A DNA stretch of 64,000 nucleotides. It comes from Cunninghamia lanceolata (taxonomy: Eukaryota; Streptophyta; Pinopsida; Cupressales; Cupressaceae). Position numbers and translations under genes: made by a program. Of this stretch, positions 12,376-24,572 are shown piece by piece. The first letter of the stretch is position 1, and each line of letters begins with the position of its first letter. Under the pieces are notes generated by a model, which saw nothing but the letters and a program-made list of their open reading frames with translations, had not been told where the DNA came from and made no database searches. The stretch spans positions 18,122,001 through 18,186,000 of the forward strand of contig BSBN01000187.1 in NCBI GenBank assembly GCA_027924645.1, read 5' to 3'.

Positions 12376-12689
12376 GTGGCTCTGTCTAGGATGTATACTC
12401 TTTGTGAGTATGACAAGGATCCAGATCTCTTGGGGAAGTAGACCACATATTTTATTTATTTTGGGGTGATGTTTTTATGAAGATGGGAAAAGGAAAGTAA
12501 CAAATGATGGGGAACGGGAATGATTCCTAGACTACTGTGCATGGAATAAAATATTTTGAGAATTATTTGAGGGTTGTCCATGCACTAGCAACGCTCAATT
12601 CTCTTTGTACATGTTTATGAAAAGCATTGCTTCAATTATTGCCCATGTACAGGCAATTCCTATTCCTCTCCTGACATATTCTATACATA
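12376..12689 (-). other. Short 3' non-coding region between integrase and 3' LTR
   Basis: About 310 bases with no coding motif. It should contain the polypurine tract, but the bases next to the LTR are only weakly purine-rich, so the PPT is either decayed or unusual. Confidence 0.5.
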
Positions 12690-13837
12690 GTAAGAGTCAT
12701 CACCTCCCTTGCCAGTGATAACGAAAGGACCCAACCACAGGGCTTCAAATTTTCCATGTTTTCCTTTGTCCTGACACCTTGCATTCCACATCAGTACCAG
12801 ATCATTTATTTCAAACTTTCTATCTTTGGCCTTCTTATCAAAGAGATATTTTACTTGTGATTGTAATTTAACATTCTGCCTCTGAGCTATTCTTCTTGTT
12901 TCATCAAGTCTGCCAGTTGTTCCAACCTTTCCTCCATTGGTTCAGGAATATTCAAGTCTTCCTGGAGAATGAATTTGTATACTGGTATAAGATTTTCCAA
13001 TGGTAATCTTGCGTGTGTTCCATACACCAACTCATAAGGAGATCTCCCAATTGCTCTTTTTACAGTAATCCTATCAGCCCATACTGCCATTCTTAATTTT
13101 GAATCTCAAGCCTTCTTGTTTCTATCCAACATTCTTTTTATGATTTTCAAGAGGCTCTTGTTACTTGATTCTGCTTGTCCATTGGCCTGTGGATGGTAGG
13201 GAGTAGCATAAGAAACAGTGATACCATGTGTACTGCAAAATCCTTTGAATTCATCAGATCTAAAACACATCCCATTATCTGTAATCAATCTTACTGGAGT
13301 ACCAAATCTGCATATAATATTCTCCATTAGAAAGTTAATCACAACTTTACTAGTTGCCTGTTTAGTTGGGATCGCTTCTACCCATTTTGTAAAGTAATCA
13401 GTAGCCACTAAAATCCATTTGTGCCCCCCACTTGATTTCTCTAAGATTTCACCTATAAAATCAATACCCCAGTGATAAAATGGAGCCTCAACCTGCATAG
13501 GTTTTAAGGGTAGTGCTCCTTGATATTTTAATTTCCTTGAGAACTTTTGGCATGCTTCACACTTTCTAGTGTAATGGTATGAATCATTAAAAACTTTAGG
13601 CCAATAGTATCCTACCCTCAGGATTTTGTGGGCTGTAGTCTTTGCTGAGAAATGACCTCCGCACATGCCTTCATGCAACTCTTTCATAATATGTTTTGAC
13701 TGGTATTCATCCAAGCATAATAGTAGAACCCCATCTTTGTTTTTCCAATAAAGATCCCCACTGATGAGTACATATTTTGAAGCTTGTAGTTTGAGTGTCC
13801 TCCTTTTGTTATCATCATACCCTTCAGGACACTTCAT
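12690..13837 (-). pseudogene. Giant element integrase
   Basis: The zinc-binding HHCC region is visible (HEGMCGGHFSAKTTAH then CEACQ, about 13555-13690). The DDE core follows, with the first Asp in HWGIDFIGE (about 13470), the second in ITDNG (about 13280) and Glu in GQAESSNK (about 13180). Downstream are YELVYGTHARLPLE and a C-terminal region (EALWLGPFVITGKGG, about 12710-12760) typical of gypsy integrases lacking a chromodomain. A TGA at about 13108-13110 sits where a Trp codon is expected (A-W-D). The integrase frame differs from the RT frame, so at least one frameshift lies between 13840 and 14220. Confidence 0.88.
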
Positions 13838-13969
13838 ATGTTTTAGATAATATATTATATTAGTATACCATGTAGTATGTTCAATACTGGTACTTGCATC
13901 AACATTACAATCTGAGAGGCTTCAAGATTACTTTCAGCCATCAATTTGGCAAGACCCTATTCCCTCACT

Positions 13970-15173
13970 AATTTAGTGATTTGGATTTCAATATTGAATT
14001 CCTGAATCCTATTGATCCACCTACATCACCTACCGGTGACTTCAGTTTGGACCAATACATCTTTCACTGCAGCATTAGGAACATATGCTGTGATTTTAGC
14101 CCCCACCAAATATGGTCTAAATTTTTTAACTGCTTTTACCAATGCATATGCTTGTTTTTCACTAATGTCATACTTTAACTCTGCATTCTGAAGGGACTTG
14201 CTGAAGAAAGAGATAGGCTATTCATATCCATCATTGTTTTTTTGTAATAACACTGTTGCAACTGTATGATAGGAAGCAAATGAAAACAGTTGGAATGATT
14301 TACTGAAGTCAGGGGATACTAAAACTGGGGCTTGCTTGATTGCCCTCTTAATATTAGCAAATGCTTCTATTGTTTCTGTTGTCCACTTCATTTCTGAGTT
14401 CTTCTTTAGCATTTTTGATATAGGACAAACAATTTCTGTAAAATTTGGTATAAATCTTCTGACAAAATTTATTTGACCAAAAAATGATTGTATAGCTTTT
14501 ACATTTTTTGGAATAGGGACTTGATCAATTGCTTTTACCCTTTCAGGATCTATTTTAACTCCTTCCTTCGAGACTATATGGCCAAGCAATTTTCCTTCTG
14601 TTACTACAAAATGGCATTTTTTAGGGTTTAATGATATCCCATATTCTAGGGCTTTAATAAATATTTGTTCTAAGTGTGTACAATGGTCTTCAGCGCTTTT
14701 GAATATGCTGTCAAGTCATCTTGATATACTATCATAATCTTATTGATCAATTCAGCAAAAGCCACATCCATTGCTCTTTGGAATGTTGCTCCAGCATTAG
14801 TTAATCCGAATGGCATTCTCAAATACACATATGTTCCCCACGGAGTGGTGAATGCAGTCTTAAATTGTTTTGACTCCTTGACTTCTACTTGATTGTAACC
14901 GGAGAAACCATCCATCATTGATAACAATTCACATCCAGTGACTTTCTACAATATTGCCTCCATATTGGGGAGAGGATAGTTATCTTTGAGAGAAGATTTA
15001 TTCAAGTTTCTGAAATCCACACATAGTCTAATGTCACCATTCTTTTTCCTGACAGGTACTAAATTTGAAACCCAGGAAGAATGTCTAATAGGTTTGATTA
15101 TAGCTCCATCCCTTAACTTTGTAAGTTCCTCTAGCATTTTAGGGGCTAATGTAGGATTAATCAGCCTTTGTTT
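13970..15173 (-). pseudogene. Giant element reverse transcriptase and RNase H
   Basis: RT motifs read in order: VSNLVPVRKKNGDIRLCVDFRNLN (about 15010-15080), MMDGFSGYNQ, FGLTNAGATFQRAM, and the catalytic box as YQDDLTAYS (about 14710). YQDD instead of the common YLDD/YVDD occurs, as I recall, in some plant Tat-like elements. The connection domain (LGHIVSKEGVKIDPERVKAI) and a Ty3-type RNase H segment (YDISEKQAYALVKAVKKF) follow. Breaks are TAG at 14943-14945 and 14218-14220 (Gln expected at both), a frameshift between 14670 and 14590, and another below 14218. It is joined in frame to the upstream gag-protease frame except for a TAG at 15174-15176. Confidence 0.88.
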
Positions 15174-18100
15174 CTATCTGAATGGTTTAGCATCTGGCTT
15201 CAGTGGTATCTCATGTTGAAATAGATCCTCTCTATATGCCTTTAAATCGTCATATGACCAAGCGAACACATGCCTGTACTTCCTGAGCAGGTTGATAAGT
15301 TTGCTCCTGATTTTTGGGTCAAGATTTCTTCCAATATACACATTCTTTGGGGTTGTTTGTGTCCCTAAATTGATTTCTTCAAGGTTATTAGGTATCACTG
15401 GTGTGTCTTTCTTTTTATATCTGTCATGGCCATCAAATACCTTTTCTAATGCAATAAGTCCCTTGACTATCTTATTCGTTTTCAACTGAACCACCTCTTG
15501 GCCAAAAAGGGTTTCCTTCCCATCATGTTCCTCTACAAATGCATTAAAATCAATTTCTTGATTTTCATAATAGTCAGCACAATGTAAGAAAATGATTATA
15601 TCAGCATCGCTATCAAACACTTGCCAGTTCTGTATATTATCAGGGATAGTAGGTCTAGTTTTAAATTCAACTTCCGTAATCTCTCCTAGTGTGACATCAT
15701 CTCTCTTTAATGCTATGTTTGCTAAAAAGTCTGCCATAATATTTTTAGACCTATCAACCCAGTTGATTGAAAAGGCATCAAACAATTCAATATCATCCCA
15801 AACTGCATTTTTGTACTGTCTTAATCTTTTATTTTTTGATAAGTATTTTTCTCTTACTTGGGAGATGACCAATTCAGAGTCACCATAGACAGCTAGCTTT
15901 CTTATTTTGTGTTTAATGGCTATGTTTAGGCCAATGAGCAAGGCTTCATACTCAGCTACATTATTTGTGCATTCAAATGTCAATAGGAAAGAGTATTTGA
16001 AAGTCTTACCTCCTGGTGAAATGAAAATTACTCCAACCCCATTTCCTATTTTGCTGCATGCACCATCAAAATACATTTTCCACAGATCATTTTCTTCTTT
16101 CATAAATTCAACATGTATTGGATCAGTGTTATGCAATTCTAGTGTAGTTTCTCCAACTTTGAAAACTCCTAAATCTGTATCACAAAAGAAATTTATCTGA
16201 TGCCGATCCATTCTTTGTATAATATTGTCATACCTTGGCTCTCTGCACAACTTGATTTCCTTACCACCCACTAGTATGGTGGCATATGATAAATCTAACT
16301 GAACATTGCCTCCTGCCATTGTAGCCCATTGCCTTGATAGAAGCATTCCATAATACGGTGGGATATCAACCACAGTAATATCAATGTTATAAGTTGCTTC
16401 AGGGTGTGAGGCAAGTTTTATCTCTACATTCTTCATAATACCAACTACTGGAATGGATCTGTTATCCATTGCATAACACTGGCCGTATGTAGTATCAACC
16501 CACATTCCCAATTCTTTCATAACTGCTATAGGCATGATATTCATGGTAGCACCTGAATCAATCATGTAATTCCTGACTATCCTGTTCTTGATTACTAATG
16601 TAGTATAGAATGGGTCTACCTGTGAGGGATTTTTTGTAAGTGTGTCACCAAGGTATACCTCAGGCATTTTGAAATTTTCTTGATGCACATTATTTGTTGT
16701 TTTTTCAAACCCTTTATGTTTCGGATTTGGTGTATCAGAAATCATCTTGACAACTGTACTCCTATATTTATCTATTTTCATCATCTCTAGGAGTGGAATT
16801 GATATCTTCACCTGAGACACTGCATGAGCAATGTCAAAAGAATGGGCCGTGGTCTGGTCATTCTTTTCTATTTTTGTGTTTTCTTTTTCTTGATTTTCTT
16901 TCATTTTACTTTTATCCCCCTTTTCTGGTTCTTTGGATAGTGATTTTGTATTATTCCCTTTGTTATTCTGGTCTTTTATAAATACACTCCCAGGAGTTCC
17001 TTGCCCAACATTTGTTGTTCTATTCCTTAAGTTGTAAGTGTTTCGAGCTTGAGCCACTGCAGCCATTGTGAGAGCTTCTCTTTCATCCTCAGTAAGCTTT
17101 CTCCATTGACCATATGACTGGTCATTATAACAAATAGGTTGCTCACAACTATTGTCCTGGTCTGAGAATACTTCTTGTTCTCCCATGTTGATATGATGCC
17201 TTTGGTTCCCTACATCATACTCATATCCTTCTTCTGAAGAAGAGTAATCTTCTGTGACCACACATGGTGTATCTTGCATCATATTTATGGTGTGATTATC
17301 TCTATTATAGTTGTATAGCATTTCCTCTTGCTGTATTGATTTAGCTACCTCACAGTATTCAGGTAAATATGGTAAATTACACATAAAACACCAAGGTTTA
17401 TTTTCTGCCATATGTGCCATGTTTCTTTTCAGGGGATCAGGAGTATCCTTTCCATATGGTTGCTTTCTGCTGTTATCGATGGGTCTTCCATCCTTCCAAT
17501 TTGTATTGTAGGGCATATCATGCAACCTAGGTCTTTCATGCCTATGCTGACTTTCTGGTTTAGTCTGTTGAACATTTAGATTCTGAGGATTTCTATGATT
17601 GTCCCTCTTACTGACCATTCCTGCAGCCTTCCTATTATTTTTAATAGTTAGGGCCACTTTCTGTGCCTCGACCAAGGTTGCAGGACACCTGTTTCTAAGC
17701 TCGTACCCTGTTTTGGGGTCAAATGCTTTCATATAGATACTCAGTGCTGCCAGGTCAGATAACTTGGCTCCATGTGGTACCTTATTATGTAACTTGGAAA
17801 ATTTCAAGTTGAAATCAAATACTGACTCATTTTGATACTTTTGTATACTTATCAATTCATGTAATGCAAACTCAGGAGCATATTGGTTGCCATACTGATC
17901 CTTAAACTGGTTATGGAAGTTAGTTATTGAATTGATTGAGGCATCAGGCAAGCTATTAAACCAATCTCTGGCATCTTCAGTGAGGGACATCATGAATAAC
18001 CTCATTCTAATGTCTTCCTAATCCATACCAATATCATGTACAAAAGCATTAAAACTTCTGATATGATCTTCCGTAGATATTGCATTGTTTCCAGTAAACT

Positions 18101-18830
18101 TGGGAACCATATTTCTCCAAGTACTATCCATAGGATATGGATACAACTGATATCCAGTTAAGTCAAATTGACTACATATATTTGCAAGGTTTTGAGGTGG
18201 GAAGTTCAAAGGTGGTGGATTGGGATAGTAATTATATCCACCTGGTGGCTGATGATATGCATATTGTTGATGTTGGTTCATGTGGGGATTTGTGTAATTG
18301 TTTTGTGGTCAATAATATTGTTGACCAGGGGGTGGGTAAGTATTTGCCATATGTTGAGATGCATTACATATAGGAGGTGGTCTAGGGTTTCGGGGTACGG
18401 TATTTTGATGATTTCTAGATGCATGTGAATTTGAAATTCCACCTGTATTTTGTTGTGGCATTCTTGAATTGTTTCCTCTATATGGAGGCACATATTTTGG
18501 GGGGACTGTTTCAGCTTTATTTCTGTTCTGTTGAATTTCTTGCTTCAACAACCCTTTCTCTCCTAGTATCTTGTACCTTTTGAGTTCTTCCCGGAGCATG
18601 AGTATTTCCCATTGCTCTTCACACATGTCATTTAAATTCTCTACATTGTTATTTATTTCCTGATGTTCTGGATTATCATTCATTCCCTGATTTGAAAATC
18701 CATATCCCATCTCTTCTCCCTGATGTAATGACATCTTGAAGTCATTTTCAACTTGGTTTTGATCAATCTCCCTCATGATCTTTGCTTCATAATCACGCTG
18801 TTCTTGAGGAGTGGGTCTGTACCTTGCCAA
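15174..18830 (-). pseudogene. Giant element gag, protease and extra RNase H
   Basis: One frame from 18830 to 15174 with only two internal stops, TGA at about 18306-18308 (Trp expected) and TAG at about 18015-18017 (Gln expected). Gag is at the N-terminal side: a Pro/Gln/Asn-rich stretch, then LTEDARDWFNSLPD and the retrotransposon-gag core at 17700-18000. A Cys-rich segment (WCFMCNLPYLPEYC) replaces a canonical CCHC knuckle. The protease has MIDSGATMNI at about 16550. A second, RNase H-like domain then appears before RT: YFDGACSK, NNVAEYEALL, YGDSELV and NIMADFLA carry the expected acidic residues (about 15720-16080). The final KPFR leads straight into the RT. Extra archaeal-like RNase H domains are a known trait of Tat-group elements. 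Confidence 0.87.
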
Positions 18831-19136
18831 AATATCATCAGTTGCTCCACTAAGGTTCTCATTTGAATCATGCAGAGGTGTGAATTTGTTGTGAATTGAA
18901 ATATTTTGCTCTAAATCATTCTCTTAGATAGCCAAATTATTATCTTGGTGAGAATAATTTGAACTTCCATTTCTTTTGGAAATGTTTCTAAGTGGTGGAG
19001 AGGACTGCAATTTTTTACCTTCCATCTTGGATCTCCTACCATCCATTTGATATTGAATTCTTTGTTATAATTGTAACTAGAGTCGGCACCTATTTATTAA
19101 ATAGGAAAAGTTTATATTTTATCTGTAGGGTTCTTG

Positions 19137-19160
19137 TCACCAACAGAGTTACCAAATTAA
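19137..19160 (-). repeat. Second PBS-like motif in the leader
   Basis: The minus strand reads TTGGTAACTCTGTTGGTGAC, about 80% identical to the PBS segment TTGGCAACTCTACTGGGGAC, on the same strand. A weaker third echo (GTGCCGACTCTAG, about 19078-19090) lies beyond it. Confidence 0.5.
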
Positions 19161-19215
19161 ATTTTCTGAAATGACTCTATGAAAGAAAGGATTAATTTCT
19201 AAGGTCTTTTACTAA

Positions 19216-19233
19216 GTCCCCAGTAGAGTTGCC
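19216..19233 (-). other. Primer-binding site of the giant element
   Basis: The minus strand reads TGGCAACTCTACTGGGGA, starting 3 bases after the LTR end. It begins with TGG, as needed to pair with a tRNA CCA end. It resembles the tRNA-Arg-type PBS reported for Ogre elements; the exact tRNA is not assigned here. Confidence 0.7.
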
Positions 19234-20287
19234 AATTTGTTAGGTCTCAAAAATGCAGGTTACCAATCCTAAGAGGATGCCAAGCTCTATGTTTAGATTT
19301 GCAACATTTTTTGAACTAACTTGATGAAATCAACCTTCAAGGTTTGATGATTTCCTACGCTTTAGGTCCTGCTACACCTAGGTGGGTGAACCTTGGAAAA
19401 TTAAAGTAGACTGAATGTGAATGTGTGTACTAATTAAATCTATCTACAATGGCAAAGGATGTAGGATAGATAAAAATCTTGCTAACTGATTAATAAGTAA
19501 TTGGTAGAAATTGTATAAGCAATATCAAGGTAAAAGGATTTAAATAATGAGTTAAATAGGACTAGTGCCTTATTGGGTAACAGAGTCAATTGAAGGACTA
19601 GGACTAGTGGTTTCCTAATGGTAATAATTCTAATTATTTGGCACAATTCTAGTTTATACCTTGTATAAACGTGCAGGGAGATGATTGACAGACTCTTCTT
19701 AAATGATCCAATCAATATGATCTAATTCCTTGTTATTCACCAGAAGGCAATTTAATCCTTTCTTGAAGGAACCGATTGAGTGAAATATGCAAGAGATGAT
19801 TGATAATATCAATATGGAGACAAAATGGCAATCCTAATTATATGGCTCTACTTAGTAATCCACACTTAACACTTCTATGCTACTGTGACTAAGTCGGAAG
19901 GGTTTAATTCCTTAAATGGATACCAACCTATTTAATCACACAGATACAACAAATGTGTATTGATAGATCAAATATATACTTGATATGTTAATCTGAATAA
20001 CAAGGAAATGTAGAGATGGAGGCAACCATACAACTGAATAAATTTAACAAACAACTAATGCCAAAGTAAAACCACTGAATCAGAGAACTTCAATTTCTTC
20101 TTCAAATAAAATATACAGCACGGCCATTATGAGACATTGTATTTTATGTATATGTTTATATTCTACTGCTGATGACATTTCAGCACCAATTGTTTGAACC
20201 TATATAGATGTTTCTATAAAGAGACATAACTCTTCAATAAGTCTTTTGGGAACTTAACAAACATTAACAACTATTACATAATCATGA

Positions 20288-23278
20288 TTAGGCTCTATTC
20301 AGCCATAAATAAACTTTAGCCAAGTGATCTAAATACTCCTGATCACGGCGAGAATCAGTAAGCTCAATAGCATCTCTGGTAATCACATCAAGTGTGACCA
20401 TTCTTTCCAGGTGTTTGCAAGCTTCTCCAGATGCAGAAATTTTGTCTTTGAGAGCTCCTATGGCCTCGTGTAATATGACTTGACAATCAACAATCCATTC
20501 TTCTTTGCTCTTTACCTCTCCATTGTCTTTAAATAACACGGGCACCCCTGCATTTGAAGCATTGGTACCTTCCTTAGCATCAGCTTTATGTTTGTCATAG
20601 TATTTTTGGTGCTACTTGAGCAATGCTCCTGCATCAGAGATATCTGTGCTATCAATAGCACTTCTGCTTTGTATCTCAATCAATTTTTCCTGTATTCTCT
20701 TTTCAAGTCTTTCATGTTCTTTAACTGCTTTGTGATTTTATGAGTAGTTATCCCAAAACAGGTTTAACCACCGCACCATGTTTGCATACCTGCTCTGCAG
20801 TATTGTAACAAATGTATCTATCTGAATTTGTGTTGCCTGGTCAGGGGATAATGCTTGAATGCCTTGTGAGCTCTCACCTTGAGTTATTCTTTTTGTGGAT
20901 TGGCCAAAAGTACTCTTAACAGCATCCTTCAAGTAATCATTTTCTTTTGTCAATCTTTCACAGCTCAATCTGTATGCATCTCTCTCTTTGATCAACATTT
21001 GATCTTGTGCCTTGTTCAATTTTGCAACATTGATACTAATGTCTGCAGTAATCAGAGGGTCAGTTTCCCCTGCTTTCAAAGTCATGACATGGCCAAAAGT
21101 CTTTTTAGTATCTATGATGGCTGTTTTCTAATGGGGAGGATATAACGCCCATATCATTAAGGAATTTTCATCATTATTGTATCTTGTTCCCATATATACT
21201 TCATTAACTCCTTCTGGAGTAAGTTTATACTTATCATTTGAACTATTCAAAAAAGTGTCAAAAACCAAAGCAGAATTTAAATCAAGGCCAGGAAAAATCA
21301 TAACTCCTGCATCCTTAAGAAACTGTCTACCCCTGCTAGGTGTCATGTCCTGCATCTCTTTATCTACTGTTACCTTCAACATATCTAACAATTGTGTTTC
21401 ATTATCAGCAGAAACATCATCTACTGACTCTTTGATCTCTTTCCCTTTGTATTTATACAAGAATGACTTAAATTCTTTTGACTGAATAAATTTATCATTA
21501 GAGATGAAAGAATCATAAGCTGTTTGGCGTGGATCCTCATCAGTAGTTCCCTCCTCATCATGTAGCACAATAGGAGGCTGATATTGTAGCATTTTCCTTT
21601 TGGACATTTTTGCTGTTTTGTCCTGTGGCTGTTCTTGATCTGCCATTTCTTCATTCTTAGAGGATATAACTTCAATCTCTGCTAGTTGTTTTTTCTTTTC
21701 ACCTAAATCCCTGTTATATTTTTCTATCACCAACTCAATTTCAGCCTCCTCTAAGTTTCTAATAACATCGTCATGTGGATAATGTATGTGCATGTATCCA
21801 CTAAGATTTTTTTTCCTGTGTGCATAGTCAATAAAACCTTCAGGGTCAAACCCTTTCCTGGCCTCAGCACTCCTCATATTATAGTGCATTAATTTATCCA
21901 AAATGAGATTGTAACCTTGTTTTGAAACCACAGTAAAATCTCCAAAACATAAAGTGTTGGGCATAAATGATTGTTTATCATGTGAACTCAGATGCATTAC
22001 ATTTGAGCAATGCATTTGCCTGATTATTTCTAAGTATGCAAGCCTGTCAGGGATAGTCTTGGGCAATATGAATGGAGTATCCTCAAAACCATAAACCCTG
22101 ATCATAGTCGCATTCTCAAAGCAATACCAGTCTCCCCAATTATGAGTGACAGTAGGGGGGCCACCAAAATCGTTTGGCTTGAGGAATTTTTTTATTTCAG
22201 TAGAAATTGAATATTCACAGAGGTGGTTAAAATACCTGTACAAAACTTTTACACAGTGTTCTTCAAATTGGGTATAGCTAGAGTGGGCATATCTACTATC
22301 CCATATTCGTGTCCATATTTGTATGGGTATCTTTTCCCCTTTCTTATTTGTAGTAACAACTTTAAGCTCACTTGGCCATAACCCTACTTCTTGGCCGAAA
22401 TACAACACCATGTGCATAAGCATTGAGTAATGCTCAAAAGAGCATGCTGGGGCACTGTTTCTTATTGCAGATAAGCCAGAATCCATTCTATTAGCAATAT
22501 AGGAAGCATAATCAAACTGCCTCGCATTATGACAATGAATGTCAGAGGATATGACCATTAGAGGGATAGTCATGAACTTGGGGACCTCTGAACCAAGGAC
22601 TTGGCCCACAGAATAATAGGTATACTGTATATATGGTTCAAATATGGCTACATGAAAGGGAGGACCATCATTTTCAGTTAAGGGCATCACTTCTTCTTCA
22701 ATCCTGGGCCTATGAATGGGCAACCTCCATCCATTGTAAGTTGTATCCATTTTCCAATATTCTTTCTCAAGATCTTCATAAATAATAGGGACAGTGCATA
22801 AATCATCTAGATCAAACACTTCACAAATAGCATTCTTTGACAAATGTACAATTGGTTCTCCTTGTGGGTTGCAGAGGGCTTTCAGGCTTGAATTGTAATA
22901 TTTGGCAAGCAGTTGGAGGAGTTCCACATTCAGGAATACGTTAGGCACAACCAGTTTTCCCAAATTCAAGTGCCATGGGTTTGACATAGGAGCATTCCTA
23001 AACCTTCTATTATAATGGAATCTAAAAAGCTCATATCCCCTGATTGGGGTCCAGATATCTCCCAGGTGCTTATGTTTATCTTCTAATTTTTCAACTTCTA
23101 CCCTGAGTTGAGCAGACCTTCTGGCCTTGGGAGTTGACCCAGGCAATTGGTCAATTAAGTCCTGATTGAGTTTTCTGTCTTTTACTTTTTCCTCAGGGGT
23201 TTGTTCAGTTTTTTATTTTTTAGATTTGCTAGTTTCCCCTTGTGATTTTCTTCCTTTCCCCTTTCCCGGAGTCTCCAT
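20288..23278 (-). pseudogene. LTR-borne ORF, copy in 5' LTR
   Basis: Exactly the same length (2991 bp) and frame as the copy at 8092-11082, with no indel apparent between them. The function is unknown. Nonsense codons here are TAA near 23206 (CAA in the partner), TAG at 21128-21130 (CAG in the partner) and TAA at 20738-20740 (GAA in the partner). Each copy preserves sense codons where the other has stops, so the inserted parent had an uninterrupted frame of about 996 codons. The start is set by the first ATG after the U3 motif array, followed by a Lys/Gly-rich N-terminus. The C-terminal third is rich in heptad-like Glu/Lys/Leu stretches suggesting a coiled coil. Confidence 0.82.
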
Positions 23279-23479
23279 TTTTAAACTTTGGCAGAAAATT
23301 CAAACACAAGCTATACAATGGTTTGTATGATTGTACCTGTCGTTCGATGGCTATAATTGAAATCCTCTGTTCTTGCTTCAAGAGTTCCTCCATATTCTCC
23401 TCTCAAACGACCTTGTGATTACAATGATCGTAAAGGATTTTGTAGCCGTTTGTATTTAATTGTCTGATCAATTCAATGT

Positions 23480-24450
23480 TCATCGCTGTGAAATGTCACA
23501 TCGCCATAACTCTTCTCATCGATGTGATTTTTTAAAATGTTTGGGCAACTTTAATGCTTCTTATGGCGTGAACAATCAATCAACGTGACCATCGGCAGGA
23601 CTTGTTTCATCGCCGTGTGATTTAGATTTCCCTCTGACATAATGAGTCTTATCGATATAACTATCAGTAAGAGTCTCACCGATAATAATTTGTTTATCGG
23701 GGTGACCAATACTATCGGGATAACATATTTATGTTTCCCCGAGCTTTGTCGTCTTACCGATAGTCATCTTTACTTTGGATCGGAATGACTCCGTTAATGT
23801 CATGCCGCTATAATATCAATAGGTATGAATTTATTCCCATTGGAATAAAATATACTATCGGGATAGCTTTTAAAAGATAACCCAATCCAAATCATCTCCC
23901 CGATGGCTATTTTATATTCTTTATTGGATAGAGTTTATTAAAGTGTCACCGACACCTTTTGATCACCGTGACTTGTGAGTCGGCAAGACCTAATTCCTTT
24001 GTCTCGATATGTTGAGTCATCCCGATAGATATTTGTATCGCTGTGAGTCTTACCAAAAGCTCTCTTTTCACCAAGACATTGAGTATCGGAGACTTATTTG
24101 TTTCTCGTCCTGATAATTCATTTCTTGCTGATGGCTATTTGCTTCATTGCCCCCACAGGATGTTCGGTGAAACTCTTGCCGAAATATTTCATCGGTATGA
24201 TATATACCGTTGGGGTAGCTTTTGAAGGATCCTCTGATGATTATCAGTCATACTGATCGGTATGACTACTTGGTTCTCTTGCCGATGAAAGGTCATTGGT
24301 ATTACTTATTCCATCGGTGACTTCTATAAGTTTCTTTCTGATCTCTATTCTCACACCGATGGTTATTGTCAAATGATTCCTCATGTATCGGTGTAAGCAA
24401 TACGACATCTTGCCGATAGATTGACCTTTAAGTTGTTTAGCACTGCTCAT
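23480..24450 (-). promoter_or_regulatory. U3-like segment with dense CCGAT/ATCGG motifs (5' LTR copy)
   Basis: The same array as 11290-12260. Several motifs differ from the other copy by single CpG-decay changes (for example ATCGG against ATTGG). TATATA at about 24200-24206 and near 23850 are possible TATA boxes for minus-strand transcription. The regulatory role is inferred from position and motif density. Confidence 0.5.
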
Positions 24451-24572
24451 CTATAGACATCCTGTGAGATACATTAAATTTTTACTATGGTTTTTGGGAT
24501 GTTTTTTAGGATTTGTTCAAATATGGTGGAGTGAGACGATAGTAAAAATTTTAAATTTTTACTGTCCTAACA

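Larger units (their letters stand above)
18831..19236 (-). other. Untranslated leader of the giant element with primer-binding site
   Basis: About 400 bases between the right LTR and the gag frame. The PBS lies beside the LTR. A second PBS-like copy lies about 75 bp further in. Minus-strand frames continue upstream of 18830 for some distance, so gag may start slightly earlier (towards 19030) than given. Confidence 0.6.
7042..24572 (-). mobile_element. 17.5-kb Ty3/gypsy (Tat/Ogre-like) element with 5.3-kb ORF-bearing LTRs
   Basis: This is a complete insertion on the minus strand. Two near-identical repeats, 7042-12375 and 19237-24572, have inverted ends TGTTAGG/CCTAACA; the far end of the left copy has decayed to CCTAATA. 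They are flanked by a perfect 5-bp target duplication CACCC (7037-7041 and 24573-24577). The internal 6.9 kb encodes gag, protease, an extra RNase H, RT, RNase H and integrase in the order expected for minus-strand transcription. A primer-binding site (TGGCAACTCTACTGGGGA) follows the right LTR. The LTRs together make up about 61% of the element, and each carries an approximately 996-codon frame. Coding regions contain nonsense codons and frameshifts, so this copy is dead. It sits inside the outer gypsy element. Confidence 0.9.
19237..24572 (-). repeat. Giant element, 5' LTR (5336 bp)
   Basis: Partner of 7042-12375. Both ends are canonical here (TGTTAGG at one end, CCTAACA at the other). On the minus strand it starts at 24572, then come the U3 motif array (about 24450-23480), the ORF start at 23278, the ORF stop at 20288, about 1.05 kb of non-coding DNA, and the PBS. 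If transcription starts in the U3 array, the genomic RNA would carry the LTR ORF upstream of gag. Confidence 0.9.
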
